64,000 nt of DNA from Bacillota bacterium (GCA_023437715.1 JAEZFK010000028.1:84033-148032), one strand, 5' to 3'; shown: positions 51,463-60,908, counted from the first letter of the stretch. Numbers and translations: made by a program. The notes: generated from the letters alone by a model not told the origin.

Positions 51463-52536
51463 TTAATATTTGCGGTCCGGAAGTACCTTAGCTGCCATAT
51501 CAGCGGTAAATACTCCGTCTACCGATTTCACCCATTTATCAACAGACTGGCCTGCTTTCAGCTTTGCTGCGGTTTCAAATAAAAGGGGGCCAAGGAGCGG
51601 ATTACACTCTACGGTACAGTTAGCTTCCCCTGCTGCCATTGCTTCAAAGATTCCTTTAACGCCGTCGATGGAAACGATCTTGATGTCTTCGCCCGGCTTT
51701 AATCCTGCCTCTTTGATCGCCTCGATTGCTCCAAGGGCCATATCGTCGTTATGCGCATAAACGCCCTTGATATCCTTATTGGACTTTAAGAAAGACTCCA
51801 TAACCTCTTTTCCCTGGGCTCTGGTGAAGTCGCCGGTCTGGGAAGCTACGATTTCAATATTGGGATAGCTGGCTTTGATTTCATCATCAAATCCTGTTTT
51901 ACGGTCAGTTGCTGCGGAAGCGCCTACAGTTCCTTCCAGCTCAACAATCTTTCCTGATTCACCAAGGAGCTTTGCCATCTCCTTTGCAGCCATCTTGCCT
52001 TCTTCAATGAAGTCAGAGCCGATAAAGGTCGCGTATAAATCTTCGCTGACGTCCGCTCTCCGGTCCAGAAGAATAATGGGAATTCCTGCCTCTTTCGCCT
52101 CGGCAAACACCTGATCCCAGCCGGTCTCTACTACAGGTGCAAGGCCGATGACATCCACGCCCTGTTCAATGAAGTTCTTAATCGCCTTAATCTGGTTTTC
52201 CTGCTTCTGCTGCGCATCTGCAAAAAGGAGCTCCACCTTATCCCCATTTTCAGACGCATAGGTCTGAATGGAAAGGGTTTCCGCATCACGCCAGCCGGAC
52301 TCCTGACCGATCTGGGCAAAGCCGACTACCAGCTTCTCTCCTGCTGTGTCAGCGGCCTTGGCCGTGGTCTCTTCTGCTTTTGTATCCTCCGCCTTCGCGG
52401 TGGTTTCCGCCTGTGCCGCCGTAGTCTGGGGAGCTGCCGTGGTTGCGTTTCCGCTGCTGGCTCCGCTGCTGCAGCCGGCTAAGGAAGCCGCTGCCATGGA
52501 AGCGCACAGCAATACGCTTAAAAAGCTTTTTTTCAT
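51463..52536 (-). CDS. ytfQ: Sugar-binding lipoprotein (YtfQ-like)
   Basis: A 357-residue solute-binding lipoprotein: signal peptide with lipobox LAGC (near 20), Thr/Ala-rich linker, then the type I periplasmic fold. VVGFAQIGQESGWRDAETLS is a YtfQ-type opening (near 76), and LAPVVETGWDQVF and IILLDRRADVS are strongly like domain 2 of the anchored protein. The ATG at 52536 has AAAGGAGG. The similarity suggests galactofuranose or a related hexose, unproven. Confidence 0.88.
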   Translation of the reverse strand: MKKSFLSVLLCASMAAASLAGCSSGASSGNATTAAPQTTAAQAETTAKAEDTKAEETTAKAADTAGEKLVVGFAQIGQESGWRDAETLSIQTYASENGDKVELLFADAQQKQENQIKAIKNFIEQGVDVIGLAPVVETGWDQVFAEAKEAGIPIILLDRRADVSEDLYATFIGSDFIEEGKMAAKEMAKLLGESGKIVELEGTVGASAATDRKTGFDDEIKASYPNIEIVASQTGDFTRAQGKEVMESFLKSNKDIKGVYAHNDDMALGAIEAIKEAGLKPGEDIKIVSIDGVKGIFEAMAAGEANCTVECNPLLGPLLFETAAKLKAGQSVDKWVKSVDGVFTADMAAKVLPDRKY

Positions 52537-52632
52537 TCTTATAATCCTCCTTTTTTTTGTTTGAATCATATGTTCATTATGCCGGAAGGAGGAAAGAAAG
52601 TCTTTGCAATAATTTGAGTAAAAGGTATAAAA

Positions 52633-53859
52633 TCATTGCATGGGGGAGGCCTGGCCCTCATTTTTAATTAACCTGCGGTATTCTGCAGGGCTGACCCCTA
52701 AGTTCTTTTTAAATACATTGCTGAAATAATGCTGGTTTGCATATCCGGTCCGCTCCGCAATTTCATAAATTTTCAGCTCGTCATTCTGCAAAAGCTCTAT
52801 GGCCTTGCGGATCCTGACTCCGGTTAAGTAATCGATGAAAGTGACTCCCATCTCCCTGCGGAACATTCTGCTCAAATGAGGGACAGACAGGTTTACATGG
52901 CTTGCCGCATCCTGAAAGGAAAAGTCCTCCCGTGAATAGTTGTCCTCAATATAGAGCTTCACATCCTTAATCACAGAGGAACCGGTTTCCAGCTCTTTTA
53001 AGCGGCTGACAGCCGTTTCATAGGTCTCAGCCAGGGCACCGTAATCATCTCCGTTTGCCTGGATTACCAGGCTGCGCACCGGCAGATGGGATTCCAGCAT
53101 ATTGCAGTAGGTCTCCGCCTGCTCCTCTGCCCCTTCCTGAGGCGCTGTTTTTGAGATCACCACCAGATTGCCGTGCCTGTCCTGGCAGCTGTTGGGGCTT
53201 ACCAAACCATGAAACATCTCATTTGCAATATTCTCAGCCACAAAAAACAGCAGGTCCTCATTCCAGGTGCCTTTTACGTCCTCCATCTTCTGATATTCCA
53301 GGGAAACCACCGTAATGGTAAATGGTTCCGGAAGTGACAGGTTTAAGTACTGGGAACGTTCCCTGATCTCCTCGTTAGTATAATGCCCTTCCAGAGCCTT
53401 CTGCCAGAAGTTGGAGGCAAGGTAAGTGCGGTTTTGCGCCAGCATGCTTTTGGCCCAATCGAGATACTTATCCTCACTTTCTTCCTTTTGCAGCTTTTCC
53501 CTGATCCGCTGAATCATCTCATCAAAGGGTTCTTCCATCAAGGGCTTGAGAAGATACTCAAAGACTCCCAGCTTCAAGGCTTCCCTGGCGTATTCAAACC
53601 GGTCGTAGCCGGTAATGATCACCACCACTGCCCTGGGGTTTATCTCCTTTAACTTTTTTATGAATTGAAAGCCATTTAAAAACGGCATATTAATATCAAC
53701 AAAATAAACGTCCGGCGAAATGTCTTTCGCCAGTTCAAAAGCCATCTCCCCATCCTCAGCTTCCGCCGCCAGTTCAAAATCGCTGTATTGTTTTAAAAAG
53801 CTGATAATCCCCCGGCGAATGATGTATTCATCATCTGCTACCAGTACTTTGTAACCCAT
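52633..53859 (-). CDS. YesN-type response regulator, AraC family output
   Basis: A 408-residue regulator. The receiver domain has the Asp in YFVDINMPFLNG (near 55), the acidic pair DDE at the start and Lys in YLLKPL. A middle linker leads to an AraC-type DNA-binding domain (near 305-400) with SVPHLSRMFRREMGVTFIDYL. It heads the operon and follows AGGAGGG. Presumably phosphorylated by the kinase at 45922. Confidence 0.92.
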   Translation of the reverse strand: MGYKVLVADDEYIIRRGIISFLKQYSDFELAAEAEDGEMAFELAKDISPDVYFVDINMPFLNGFQFIKKLKEINPRAVVVIITGYDRFEYAREALKLGVFEYLLKPLMEEPFDEMIQRIREKLQKEESEDKYLDWAKSMLAQNRTYLASNFWQKALEGHYTNEEIRERSQYLNLSLPEPFTITVVSLEYQKMEDVKGTWNEDLLFFVAENIANEMFHGLVSPNSCQDRHGNLVVISKTAPQEGAEEQAETYCNMLESHLPVRSLVIQANGDDYGALAETYETAVSRLKELETGSSVIKDVKLYIEDNYSREDFSFQDAASHVNLSVPHLSRMFRREMGVTFIDYLTGVRIRKAIELLQNDELKIYEIAERTGYANQHYFSNVFKKNLGVSPAEYRRLIKNEGQASPMQ

Positions 53860-54056
53860 AGATACCCTCCTGAAGTTTTATTTGATTCCTATTATAGCAC
53901 ATTTTTTTCCCTGTGACTGGTAATACAGACCTGAATGGAATAAGAATGTTGAGTGCTTTTTACTCCTTATCATGAAATACTGCTGCGGATATTATGACAG
54001 AGAAGCATTAGTTCTGCCGGAGAATTGAATCACCCGGGCCAGAAAGCTGCTCCTAA

Positions 54057-54110
54057 AAAAAACAACCGTCCTGGTGTCAGAATTTGCTTTTCTGAACCCA
54101 GAACGGTCTG
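54057..54110 (-). terminator. Terminator of the lactate operon
   Basis: On the minus strand GACCGTTCTGGGTTCAGA pairs imperfectly with TGACACCAGGACGGTT and is followed by TTTTTTTT. Confidence 0.75.
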
Positions 54111-54139
54111 TTTCTTACTTATATAAATATAATGCAGCT

Positions 54140-55543
54140 TTACAGCTGGCACACTTTATGAGGATTTAAAATATTTTTAGGGTCAAAGACTTTCTTGATT
54201 CCTCTCATAATTTCTACTGTCGCCGGATCCATGGCTTCCATCAGATAAGATTTTTTCGCATAACCGATGCCGTGCTCCCCGGATACCTGACCGTTTAATT
54301 CTCTGGCCTTGCCGTATATTTTATCCATGGCAGCCTTCATTTTCTTTTCCCATTCCTCTTCACCTAAATCATCTTTTAAGATGTAAGCGTGTAGATTGCC
54401 GTCACCGGCATGACCAAAGCTCTTAATGCGGATGTTCACTTCATTGTGAAGGTTGTGGATATACTCCACCATTTCATTGACACAGCTTCTGGGAACAACT
54501 ACATCCACCTCATCCATACAAGTGGTGGAACCTTTGATCGCTTCCAGGAATGCACCTCTGGCTTTCCAAATAGATTCTTCCCTTTCGTTGGTATCGGATA
54601 TTAAGATATCAATTGCACCCTGTTCCAGACAGATTTTTGCCACATTATCGTAATCCTTTTCAATTTCTTCTGTAGAATTGCCGTCAAATTTTAGTAACAG
54701 ATATGCGTCGGCGCTGTTATCCGGGAATTTCTTGCCTAAATATTTTTCCGCGTCCATGATAACTTCTCTCTGCATGAATTCAATGGCGGTAGGTATGGTC
54801 TTGGACTTGATAATTAAGGGGACCGTACGGATAGCTGCTTCCAGGGTGGGGAAAGGAATCAGTAAGCTGATGGCCTTTTTCGGAAAGGGAAGGAGCTTTA
54901 AGGTGGCTTTTGTTATGATTCCCAGTGTGCCTTCAGAACCAACCATTAAGTCTTTCATTGCATAACCTGTGCTGTTTTTAACAACCTTACCGCCGAATTC
55001 CACTACTCTGCCGTCGGGAAGCACAACCTCCAGCCCCCGCACATAATCTCTGGTTACACCGTATTTTACAGCCCTCATACCGCCGGCATTGGTGCTGATA
55101 TTACCGCCGATGGTCGCTGATTTTTCACCCGGATCCGGAGGATAGAATAAATCTCTTTCCTCTACGTATGCGGCTAATTCCATTAACAGGACTCCCGGTT
55201 CCACCGTAATGGTCAGGTTATCCTCATCCAGTTCCAGAAAACGGTTCATTAAACTGGTATCCAGCATAATACCATGTTCCATGGCTACGGAAGCTCCCAC
55301 AAGGCCGGTGCCTGAACCTCTTGGGGTTACCGGTATATTGTTTTCATTGGCATATTTCATGATGGCAGAGACCTCTTCCGTAGAAGTCACTTTCACTACG
55401 ATATCCGGATAGCTCACCGTATCGCTTAATTCATCATGGCTGTATTCTTCATTGATATCTTCCCCATGAAGAATTCTTTCCGGATCATTTATGAGATTAT
55501 TTATAAAACACAAATCTTCCTGGTCTAATTTTTTATAATTCAT
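54140..55543 (-). CDS. lctD: FAD-linked lactate dehydrogenase (LctD/GlcD type)
   Basis: A 467-residue flavoprotein of the GlcD family. The FAD-binding half has PRGSGTGLVGASV (near 80) and TIGGNISTNAGG. The C-terminal catalytic half has SFGHAGDGNLHAYIL and NGQVSGEHGIGYAKK with the His ligands. With the two Etf genes upstream, it fits the lactate dehydrogenase-Etf complex of acetogens (Acetobacterium woodii lctBCD), which drives lactate oxidation with NAD+ by also oxidising ferredoxin. The ATG at 55543 follows GGAGAG. It is the last gene of the operon. Confidence 0.88.
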   Translation of the reverse strand: MNYKKLDQEDLCFINNLINDPERILHGEDINEEYSHDELSDTVSYPDIVVKVTSTEEVSAIMKYANENNIPVTPRGSGTGLVGASVAMEHGIMLDTSLMNRFLELDEDNLTITVEPGVLLMELAAYVEERDLFYPPDPGEKSATIGGNISTNAGGMRAVKYGVTRDYVRGLEVVLPDGRVVEFGGKVVKNSTGYAMKDLMVGSEGTLGIITKATLKLLPFPKKAISLLIPFPTLEAAIRTVPLIIKSKTIPTAIEFMQREVIMDAEKYLGKKFPDNSADAYLLLKFDGNSTEEIEKDYDNVAKICLEQGAIDILISDTNEREESIWKARGAFLEAIKGSTTCMDEVDVVVPRSCVNEMVEYIHNLHNEVNIRIKSFGHAGDGNLHAYILKDDLGEEEWEKKMKAAMDKIYGKARELNGQVSGEHGIGYAKKSYLMEAMDPATVEIMRGIKKVFDPKNILNPHKVCQL

Positions 55544-55584
55544 TGTTCTCTCCATTTCCGCATAGTTTTCGCGCATATTTCAAC

Positions 55585-56778
55585 CTACATTGCTTTCTGG
55601 GATGTTTTTATCTGATTAATTAAATCCGGAATGATTTCATATAAATCGCCTACCAGACCATAGTGAGCAGTTTTAAAAATAGGCGCATTTTCATCCTTAT
55701 TGATAGCAACAATATGATCCGAGTTGTTCATACCGGCTGTAAACTGTACTGATCCGGACACGCCGCAGGTAATAATGAGTTTCGGTCTTACGGTTCTGCC
55801 GCTTAAGCCTACCTGACGCTTTGCTTCCAGCCACCCGGCTTCCATCACAGGTCTGGTACAGGCAAGCTGTCCTCCTAAAAGGTCTGCCAGCTCCTGTAAA
55901 AGCTTAAGGTCTTCCTCTTTCTTTACACCTCTGCCCGCAACCACCAGTACTTCGGAAGCTTCAATAAACTGTTCTTTTTCCTTGGCAATGATATCCAGGA
56001 CTTCAACCCTGCTGTCCAGTTTTTCAGAAGAGATGCTGCATTCTACAATCTCTCCGGTTTCTTTTTCGTTTCTCTTTGGAGCATCCATTACTTTATAGCG
56101 TACCGTAGCCATCTGAGGCCTGTGATTGGGAGTCAGTATCTGTGCCATAATATTTCCGCCAAAAGCCGGTCTTATCTGTACAAGGTCCGTCTCTTCCGTA
56201 ATATCAAGTATGGTACAGTCTGCCGTCAGACCGGTTTTCAGTCTGGCAGCAAGTCTTGGCGCCAGCTGGCGTCCTACGGGAGTGGCGCCCATCAGGATTG
56301 CCGTAGGCTTTACCCGGTTAACAAAATCCTCAAAGACTTCCGTATATGGTTCCATAATAAAACGCGCCAGTTTTTCCTGGTCATACACATATACCTTATC
56401 CACATTATAATGAAGCAGTTCACGGCATTCTTCGGTTATATTGCTGCCCATCATAAGAGCATATACCGGATGGTTGATCTTAGCTCCCAGCTCTTTTGCT
56501 TTACCGATCAATTCATAGGTTACCGGATGGATTACGCCGTCAATATGGTCTACATAAACAACAATGCCTTTCCATTTATCTTTATCAATGGATTCCTTAA
56601 CTTCTTCCATATATTCTATGGCACCTTTCGGTCCCTTTTTCACACATAATTTACACATTTTACAGGCTGCATTGATCAGCAGTTCCCCATTCTTTTCTTC
56701 CATTGCTCCAAAAGGACAGATGCTGATTACTTCCTGTATATTACCGACTAAATTTTGATTTATAACTAACTTTGCCAT
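55585..56778 (-). CDS. etfA: Electron transfer flavoprotein alpha subunit with ferredoxin-like domain
   Basis: A 397-residue EtfA. An extra N-terminal segment has four cysteines (ICPFGAM then CKMCKLC), enough for one [4Fe-4S] cluster, as in LctC. The central domain and the C-terminal FAD domain (SGSVQFTAGMNNSDHIVAINKD, near 335) are normal. Stop and start spacings (41 and 11 bases to neighbours) support one transcript with etfB and the dehydrogenase. Confidence 0.92.
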   Translation of the reverse strand: MAKLVINQNLVGNIQEVISICPFGAMEEKNGELLINAACKMCKLCVKKGPKGAIEYMEEVKESIDKDKWKGIVVYVDHIDGVIHPVTYELIGKAKELGAKINHPVYALMMGSNITEECRELLHYNVDKVYVYDQEKLARFIMEPYTEVFEDFVNRVKPTAILMGATPVGRQLAPRLAARLKTGLTADCTILDITEETDLVQIRPAFGGNIMAQILTPNHRPQMATVRYKVMDAPKRNEKETGEIVECSISSEKLDSRVEVLDIIAKEKEQFIEASEVLVVAGRGVKKEEDLKLLQELADLLGGQLACTRPVMEAGWLEAKRQVGLSGRTVRPKLIITCGVSGSVQFTAGMNNSDHIVAINKDENAPIFKTAHYGLVGDLYEIIPDLINQIKTSQKAM

Positions 56779-56789
56779 TGTGATTCCCC

Positions 56790-57578
56790 CTATATGAATT
56801 TTAATTCCTGTAATTTACTATACAGTTTTCCGGTGAGCTCTTCGCCGGTGCCATGGTACATTTCCCTGTGAGCATTCACTTTTGGCGGGAATATGCGCTG
56901 TACCTGGGTCGGTGAACCATTGAGGCCATAGTTAAGTTCGTCCTTATCCTCTAAATCCGCCAGACTGATAACTGCAATCTCACGGTCTTTGGTCTCCTGC
57001 TTTCTCACATAAGAGGGCAGTCTCGGTATAAAGATATCCTTGTCTACGGACAGAAGACAGGGGAACTGTATCCTGGTGATTTCAATGTCGTGTGTCATAT
57101 CCATTTCAACTACAATTGATTTTTCATCGACTTCTACAATTTTGGATACATTGGAAACGCTGGGAATCTTCAGCCATTCGGAAATTTCCGGCCCTACCTG
57201 GGCCGTATCGCCGTCAGTGGTCTGTTTTCCGCACAGAATCAGATCAAAGTCACCGATGGATTTGATTCCCTGGGAAATTGTATAGCTTGTGGCAAGAACA
57301 TCGGCCCCGCCAAATTTGCGGTCGGAGATTAAAACGCCTTTATCAACTCCCATGGCAAATGCTTCCCGTATTACTACGGCAGCCTGCCCCGGTCCCATGG
57401 TAAGTGCATAAATGGTTCCGCCCATTTTCTCTCTTACTTTAAGTGCCGTTTCAATGGCATATAAGTCATAGGGATTCATCTTGGATTCTACGCCGTTTCG
57501 TTTTAATACCCCTGTAACCGGATCCACTTCTACCTTGTTACTGTCCGGAACCTGTTTGATACATACCAGAATATTCAT
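56790..57578 (-). CDS. etfB: Electron transfer flavoprotein beta subunit
   Basis: A 262-residue EtfB, opening MNILVCIKQVPDSNKVEVDP. The segment LCGKQTTDGDTAQVGPEISEWL (near 118) is the nucleotide-binding region that in bifurcating Etfs binds NAD(H) and the second FAD. The ATG at 57578 follows AAAAGGTG. A GTG three codons earlier is less likely. Confidence 0.92.
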   Translation of the reverse strand: MNILVCIKQVPDSNKVEVDPVTGVLKRNGVESKMNPYDLYAIETALKVREKMGGTIYALTMGPGQAAVVIREAFAMGVDKGVLISDRKFGGADVLATSYTISQGIKSIGDFDLILCGKQTTDGDTAQVGPEISEWLKIPSVSNVSKIVEVDEKSIVVEMDMTHDIEITRIQFPCLLSVDKDIFIPRLPSYVRKQETKDREIAVISLADLEDKDELNYGLNGSPTQVQRIFPPKVNAHREMYHGTGEELTGKLYSKLQELKFI

Positions 57579-57679
57579 ACTTTTCACCTTTTCCTTTTTT
57601 GACTGTCTGTACTGATTTTTATATTTAATAAATTTATACCGCTCATTTTTCTTGCACTGCTTTGCTTTCTGCCCTTTTC

Positions 57680-59236
57680 TTATCCCAGCATCCGTGCCCC
57701 GGCAAATGCGAATATGCCGACGATCAGCAGGAATAACACATAATACTTGAAGGTGCCTTTTAACAGTACACTTTCTTTTCCCTGCAGCTGCACCGCTGCT
57801 ACTGCAACTGCAATGCTCTGGGGTGATATCATTTTTGCCGTAACGGCTCCGGCCGTATTGGATGCGGATATCCAGGCCTGATTTAAGTTAAGTGCCGTAG
57901 ATGTCTCTGCCTGCAGTCCTCCGAACAATACGCTGGAGGAGGTGCCGCTGCCGGTTACAAAGGTTCCGATGGAACCCAGCATGGGCGCAAATAGGGGATA
58001 AAAGGAACCGGTAACTGTAACAAACATAAGTGATATGGAAGCAATCATTCCGCTGTAACCCATTAATTTCGCCGTAGCCATAATGGATATGATGGTTACC
58101 ACCGTTTTAAACATCTGAATCATGGTATTTTTCAATACGGTCAGCATTTCACCGAATCCCGCTCCCTGAATTTTCCCGCCTATAAAAGCTGCAAGGATGA
58201 TCCAGAGTCCCGGTGTGGTCAGCCAGGAAAATACATAAGGAGCTGCATCCTTACCGGTATAGATATTTACAGAGGTCTTAACCGTATCCAGCAGTTCATT
58301 TAACGGCGCTATCATTTTGGAGGTCCCAAGTAAAAATACAAAAATTAATATAAATGGACTCCAGGCAACCAGGGCTTCTTTGCCGGTGATTCTGTCATGG
58401 TTCTTTTCTTCCAGGCAGTATTGGGGATCAATATCTTTTTTACCCAATAGTTTCGCCGCGCCTGCCGTACATAACATGGAACATACCGAACCGATTACTA
58501 CAGGCAGTTCAGCTCCTAAAAACCTGGCTACCAGATATTCAGGAACCAGGAAAGATACTCCGGAGATCAGTGTTATTAATGTAATTCCTTTTAAGGAATT
58601 TTTTGACCTGCCTTTTTCTGACTTACCCGTTAAATACACCAGTATAAACGGAGTCAGGATAATCAGAGGGGCAAGCTGCATTACCGTATTGGTAGATAAA
58701 CCGAATACATCCAGACCTGTTATTTTGGCAAGGGTTGTGGTCGGTATCCCGATGGAACCAAATGCAGTAGGGGTTGCATTGGCTACCAGACATACGATTG
58801 CTGCGAAAACCGGGTTAAATCCAAGGCCCCAAAGCATACTGGCCGGGATGGCTACTGCAGTGCCAAAGCCTGCCATGCCTTCCATGAATCCGCCGAATCC
58901 CCAGGCAATGATCAGTACCAATACTCTTTTATCGTTTGTTACACTTGCCAGCATTTTTTTAATCGTTTCCATCCTGCCGGTGGCAACACAGACATTGTAA
59001 GTGAAGATTGCGGCGATAATTACAATAATGATAGGCCACAATGCAAGAGCGATTCCTTCTCCAACTGCAGTAAAACTGTCAAGCACCGGCATTTTCCAGA
59101 CGAATACCGCAAGTACATATGCGATAGCCAGTGCAATGGAACAGGCTTTAAAGCCCGGAATCTTCAGAGCGGTTAAGGCTATAATCAGCCATATTATCGG
59201 TAGTAAAGCTAAAATAAAAGAGAAAGTCATATTCAT
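57680..59236 (-). CDS. lctP: L-lactate permease
   Basis: A 518-residue LctP/GlcA-type permease with about 13 hydrophobic helices. The family features FGGFMEGMAGFGTAVAIPAS and GSSVLFGGLQAETSTALNLN are present. It imports lactate by proton symport. GGGAG precedes the ATG. It is first in the lactate operon, behind an operator-covered promoter. Confidence 0.92.
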   Translation of the reverse strand: MNMTFSFILALLPIIWLIIALTALKIPGFKACSIALAIAYVLAVFVWKMPVLDSFTAVGEGIALALWPIIIVIIAAIFTYNVCVATGRMETIKKMLASVTNDKRVLVLIIAWGFGGFMEGMAGFGTAVAIPASMLWGLGFNPVFAAIVCLVANATPTAFGSIGIPTTTLAKITGLDVFGLSTNTVMQLAPLIILTPFILVYLTGKSEKGRSKNSLKGITLITLISGVSFLVPEYLVARFLGAELPVVIGSVCSMLCTAGAAKLLGKKDIDPQYCLEEKNHDRITGKEALVAWSPFILIFVFLLGTSKMIAPLNELLDTVKTSVNIYTGKDAAPYVFSWLTTPGLWIILAAFIGGKIQGAGFGEMLTVLKNTMIQMFKTVVTIISIMATAKLMGYSGMIASISLMFVTVTGSFYPLFAPMLGSIGTFVTGSGTSSSVLFGGLQAETSTALNLNQAWISASNTAGAVTAKMISPQSIAVAVAAVQLQGKESVLLKGTFKYYVLFLLIVGIFAFAGARMLG

Positions 59237-59278
59237 ATCTGGCTCCCATCTGCCCGCCTATGGGCATGAATAAATTTT

Positions 59279-59322
59279 AGTATACCTGTTGAAATCACGT
59301 GATTTTAATTGGTCCTACCAAT
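59279..59322 (-). promoter_or_regulatory. lctP promoter with GntR operator
   Basis: On the minus strand the -10 box TATACT (59284-59279) has a weak -35. The perfect palindrome ATTGGTCCTACCAAT at 59308-59322 lies just upstream of the -35 region. TGGTnnnACCA is the FadR/LldR operator pattern, so repression is likely. Confidence 0.75.
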
Positions 59323-59330
59323 TTTTGGTG

Positions 59331-59378
59331 CAAAAAATAAGGGGCTGCCACAAAACAGAGAATTTTTGCAACACCCCT
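59331..59378 (-). terminator. Terminator between lldR-like gene and lctP
   Basis: Minus-strand arms AGGGGTGTTGC and GGCAGCCCCT with partly paired centre precede a T-run; it separates the regulator from the lactate operon. Confidence 0.7.
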
Positions 59379-59397
59379 GTTCCACCAATCAAGTTTG

Positions 59398-59412
59398 AAT
59401 TGGTAGGACCAC
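59398..59412. promoter_or_regulatory. Second GntR operator
   Basis: ATTGGTAGGACCA repeats the operator core with one end changed. It lies 90 bases from the first site, beyond the terminator, so DNA looping is possible. Confidence 0.6.
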
Positions 59413-59490
59413 TTTTTGTAATTTAATTATACTTTTCTTTTTTATCCATGTCAATGAACGTCATTTTTTTCACAAGAGATTTGTCTACTT

Positions 59491-60216
59491 TTACTTTAAA
59501 CCGTTGATTTTTATTAATTTCTCTTCGTTCGAACGCAGCTTTTCGTCAATTACACCAAAATGTTTGTTAATTGCTTCATAAGCCAGGTTCTTATCTCTGC
59601 GAATCAGGCTCTGGACCATTTCCGTATGAGCTTCCTTCAGAACCTGCTTGCTGTCCGGAGAACTCAGAATTTCCCTTCTCAGATCAACAATGAACTGATC
59701 AATTAATTCAGACAGTGCCTGCAGGATGTCAATGATCAGCCTGTTATTGGAGGCCTGGGCTATATTGTAATGGAGTTTCTTATCCAGAATAATGTTATTT
59801 TCTTCGGTTTCACTTTCCAGTATACGGTTTATTTCGACCAGCTTTTCCACTTCCTGATCCGAAATATTGTCAATTGCCAGGAGCAAAGCCTGCATCTCCA
59901 GACCCCTTCTCAACTGGGAAATCTGATTATAATCAATCTGATTTAAGAGAAACATAATTGACATGGATTCGACCAGGTTGTTTTCAAAATTACCGGTAAG
60001 ATAATTACCGGCGCCCTGATGGCTGGAGATAATCCCCATAATATCCAGCGTCCGGATCGCTTCCCGTACGGAGTTCCGGCTGACACCCAAAGTCAGCGAC
60101 AGTTCTCTTTCCGCCTGCAGTTTTCCCCCCATACTCAATTTGCCTTCCCTGATCTGGCTTTTGATATAATCAATCACCTTTATATAAGACTTTTTATTTA
60201 ATTCTTTATTTTCCAT
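59491..60216 (-). CDS. lldR: GntR/FadR-family regulator (LldR-like)
   Basis: A 241-residue regulator: winged helix at residues 10-75 (ERELSLTLGVSRNSVREAIR), then the all-helical FCD sensor domain whose metal or ligand His residues lie near KKLHYNIAQASNNR and EAHTEMVQSLIRRD. Its position next to lctP and the operators supports lactate-responsive control. GAGGAG precedes the ATG. Confidence 0.85.
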   Translation of the reverse strand: MENKELNKKSYIKVIDYIKSQIREGKLSMGGKLQAERELSLTLGVSRNSVREAIRTLDIMGIISSHQGAGNYLTGNFENNLVESMSIMFLLNQIDYNQISQLRRGLEMQALLLAIDNISDQEVEKLVEINRILESETEENNIILDKKLHYNIAQASNNRLIIDILQALSELIDQFIVDLRREILSSPDSKQVLKEAHTEMVQSLIRRDKNLAYEAINKHFGVIDEKLRSNEEKLIKINGLK

Positions 60217-60246
60217 GGTTTCACTCCTCGCACTATTCTATCTCTC

Positions 60247-60275
60247 ATTGTATTATCCACTACTGTAAAATGCAA
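60247..60275 (-). promoter_or_regulatory. Promoter of the lldR-like gene
   Basis: On minus, TTGCAT and TACAAT are 17 bases apart, about 30 bases upstream of the ATG. The remaining bases up to 60490 hold no gene. Confidence 0.5.
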
Positions 60276-60490
60276 ACATAATCTGTCAAAACATGCATAA
60301 ACAGCGGTTTTTATAATATTTTAATGATTATTTTGCAATGTTTGGAGGAATGTGCTGAATGCCTTTGGAAACACGTGAAAGTTTCTGTTTGCTGGGTTAT
60401 TAATTTCCAAAGGATCAGGCTCAAAAAAATCAGGCTTAAAAAGATACAATCCTGCATCCTTTTCGCCTGATAGCTTTGGCCTTAACGATT

Positions 60491-60520
60491 AAGAGGCCGG
60501 TTATCACTAACCGGCCTCTT
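60491..60520. terminator. Terminator of the minus-strand tRNA genes
   Basis: Perfect 13-base arms (AAGAGGCCGGTTA and complement) around a 4-base loop. T-tracts are short on both sides. Confidence 0.7.
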
Positions 60521-60534
60521 TCAAAAAACAATAA

Positions 60535-60618
60535 TGCGGGAGATGGGACTTGAACCCACACGATCATACAACCACAAGATCCTTAGTCTTGCCTGTCTGC
60601 CAATTCCAGCACTCCCGC
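60535..60618 (-). tRNA. tRNA-Leu (AAG)
   Basis: An 84-base class II cloverleaf. Acceptor GCGGGAG/CTCCCGC, anticodon stem CAAGA/TCTTG and loop CTAAGGA give anticodon AAG, presumably read as IAG after deamination. CCA is not encoded. Its variable arm differs from the plus-strand copy at 60921. Confidence 0.9.
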
Positions 60619-60669
60619 ATGTCATATATAAGGTAAAACCATACAGCTATGACCATCTGTATAGCTTCG

Positions 60670-60753
60670 TGCAGAAGAAGGGACTTGAACCCTCACAGTA
60701 TTGCTACCACACGGACCTGAACCGTGCGCGTCTGCCAATTCCGCCACTTCTGC
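60670..60753 (-). tRNA. tRNA-Leu (CAG)
   Basis: Same sequence as the gene at 43791-43874 across acceptor, anticodon loop (TTCAGGT) and T-arm. It is upstream of, and probably co-transcribed with, the tRNA-Leu(AAG) at 60535. Confidence 0.93.
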
Positions 60754-60795
60754 ATTTCGCTGTTTTCGCTGTTATTACTTGCGACAACAATAAGT

Positions 60796-60824
60796 ATTAT
60801 AGTATACAAGCTTTAATCTGTCAA
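60796..60824 (-). promoter_or_regulatory. Promoter of the minus-strand tRNA pair
   Basis: TTGACA, 17 bases, TATAAT: full consensus, 43 bases upstream of the tRNA-Leu(CAG) 5' end. Confidence 0.85.
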
Positions 60825-60879
60825 CAACATTTCTCCAAATTTTTCAAATATTTTTTTTGTATATATTTTTCAAAAAACA

Positions 60880-60908
60880 TTGACAATTTCAGCCAAAAGT
60901 GTTAAGAT
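60880..60908 (+). promoter_or_regulatory. Promoter of plus-strand tRNA-Leu(AAG)
   Basis: TTGACA, 17 bases, TAAGAT, ending 12 bases before the tRNA. Confidence 0.8.
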
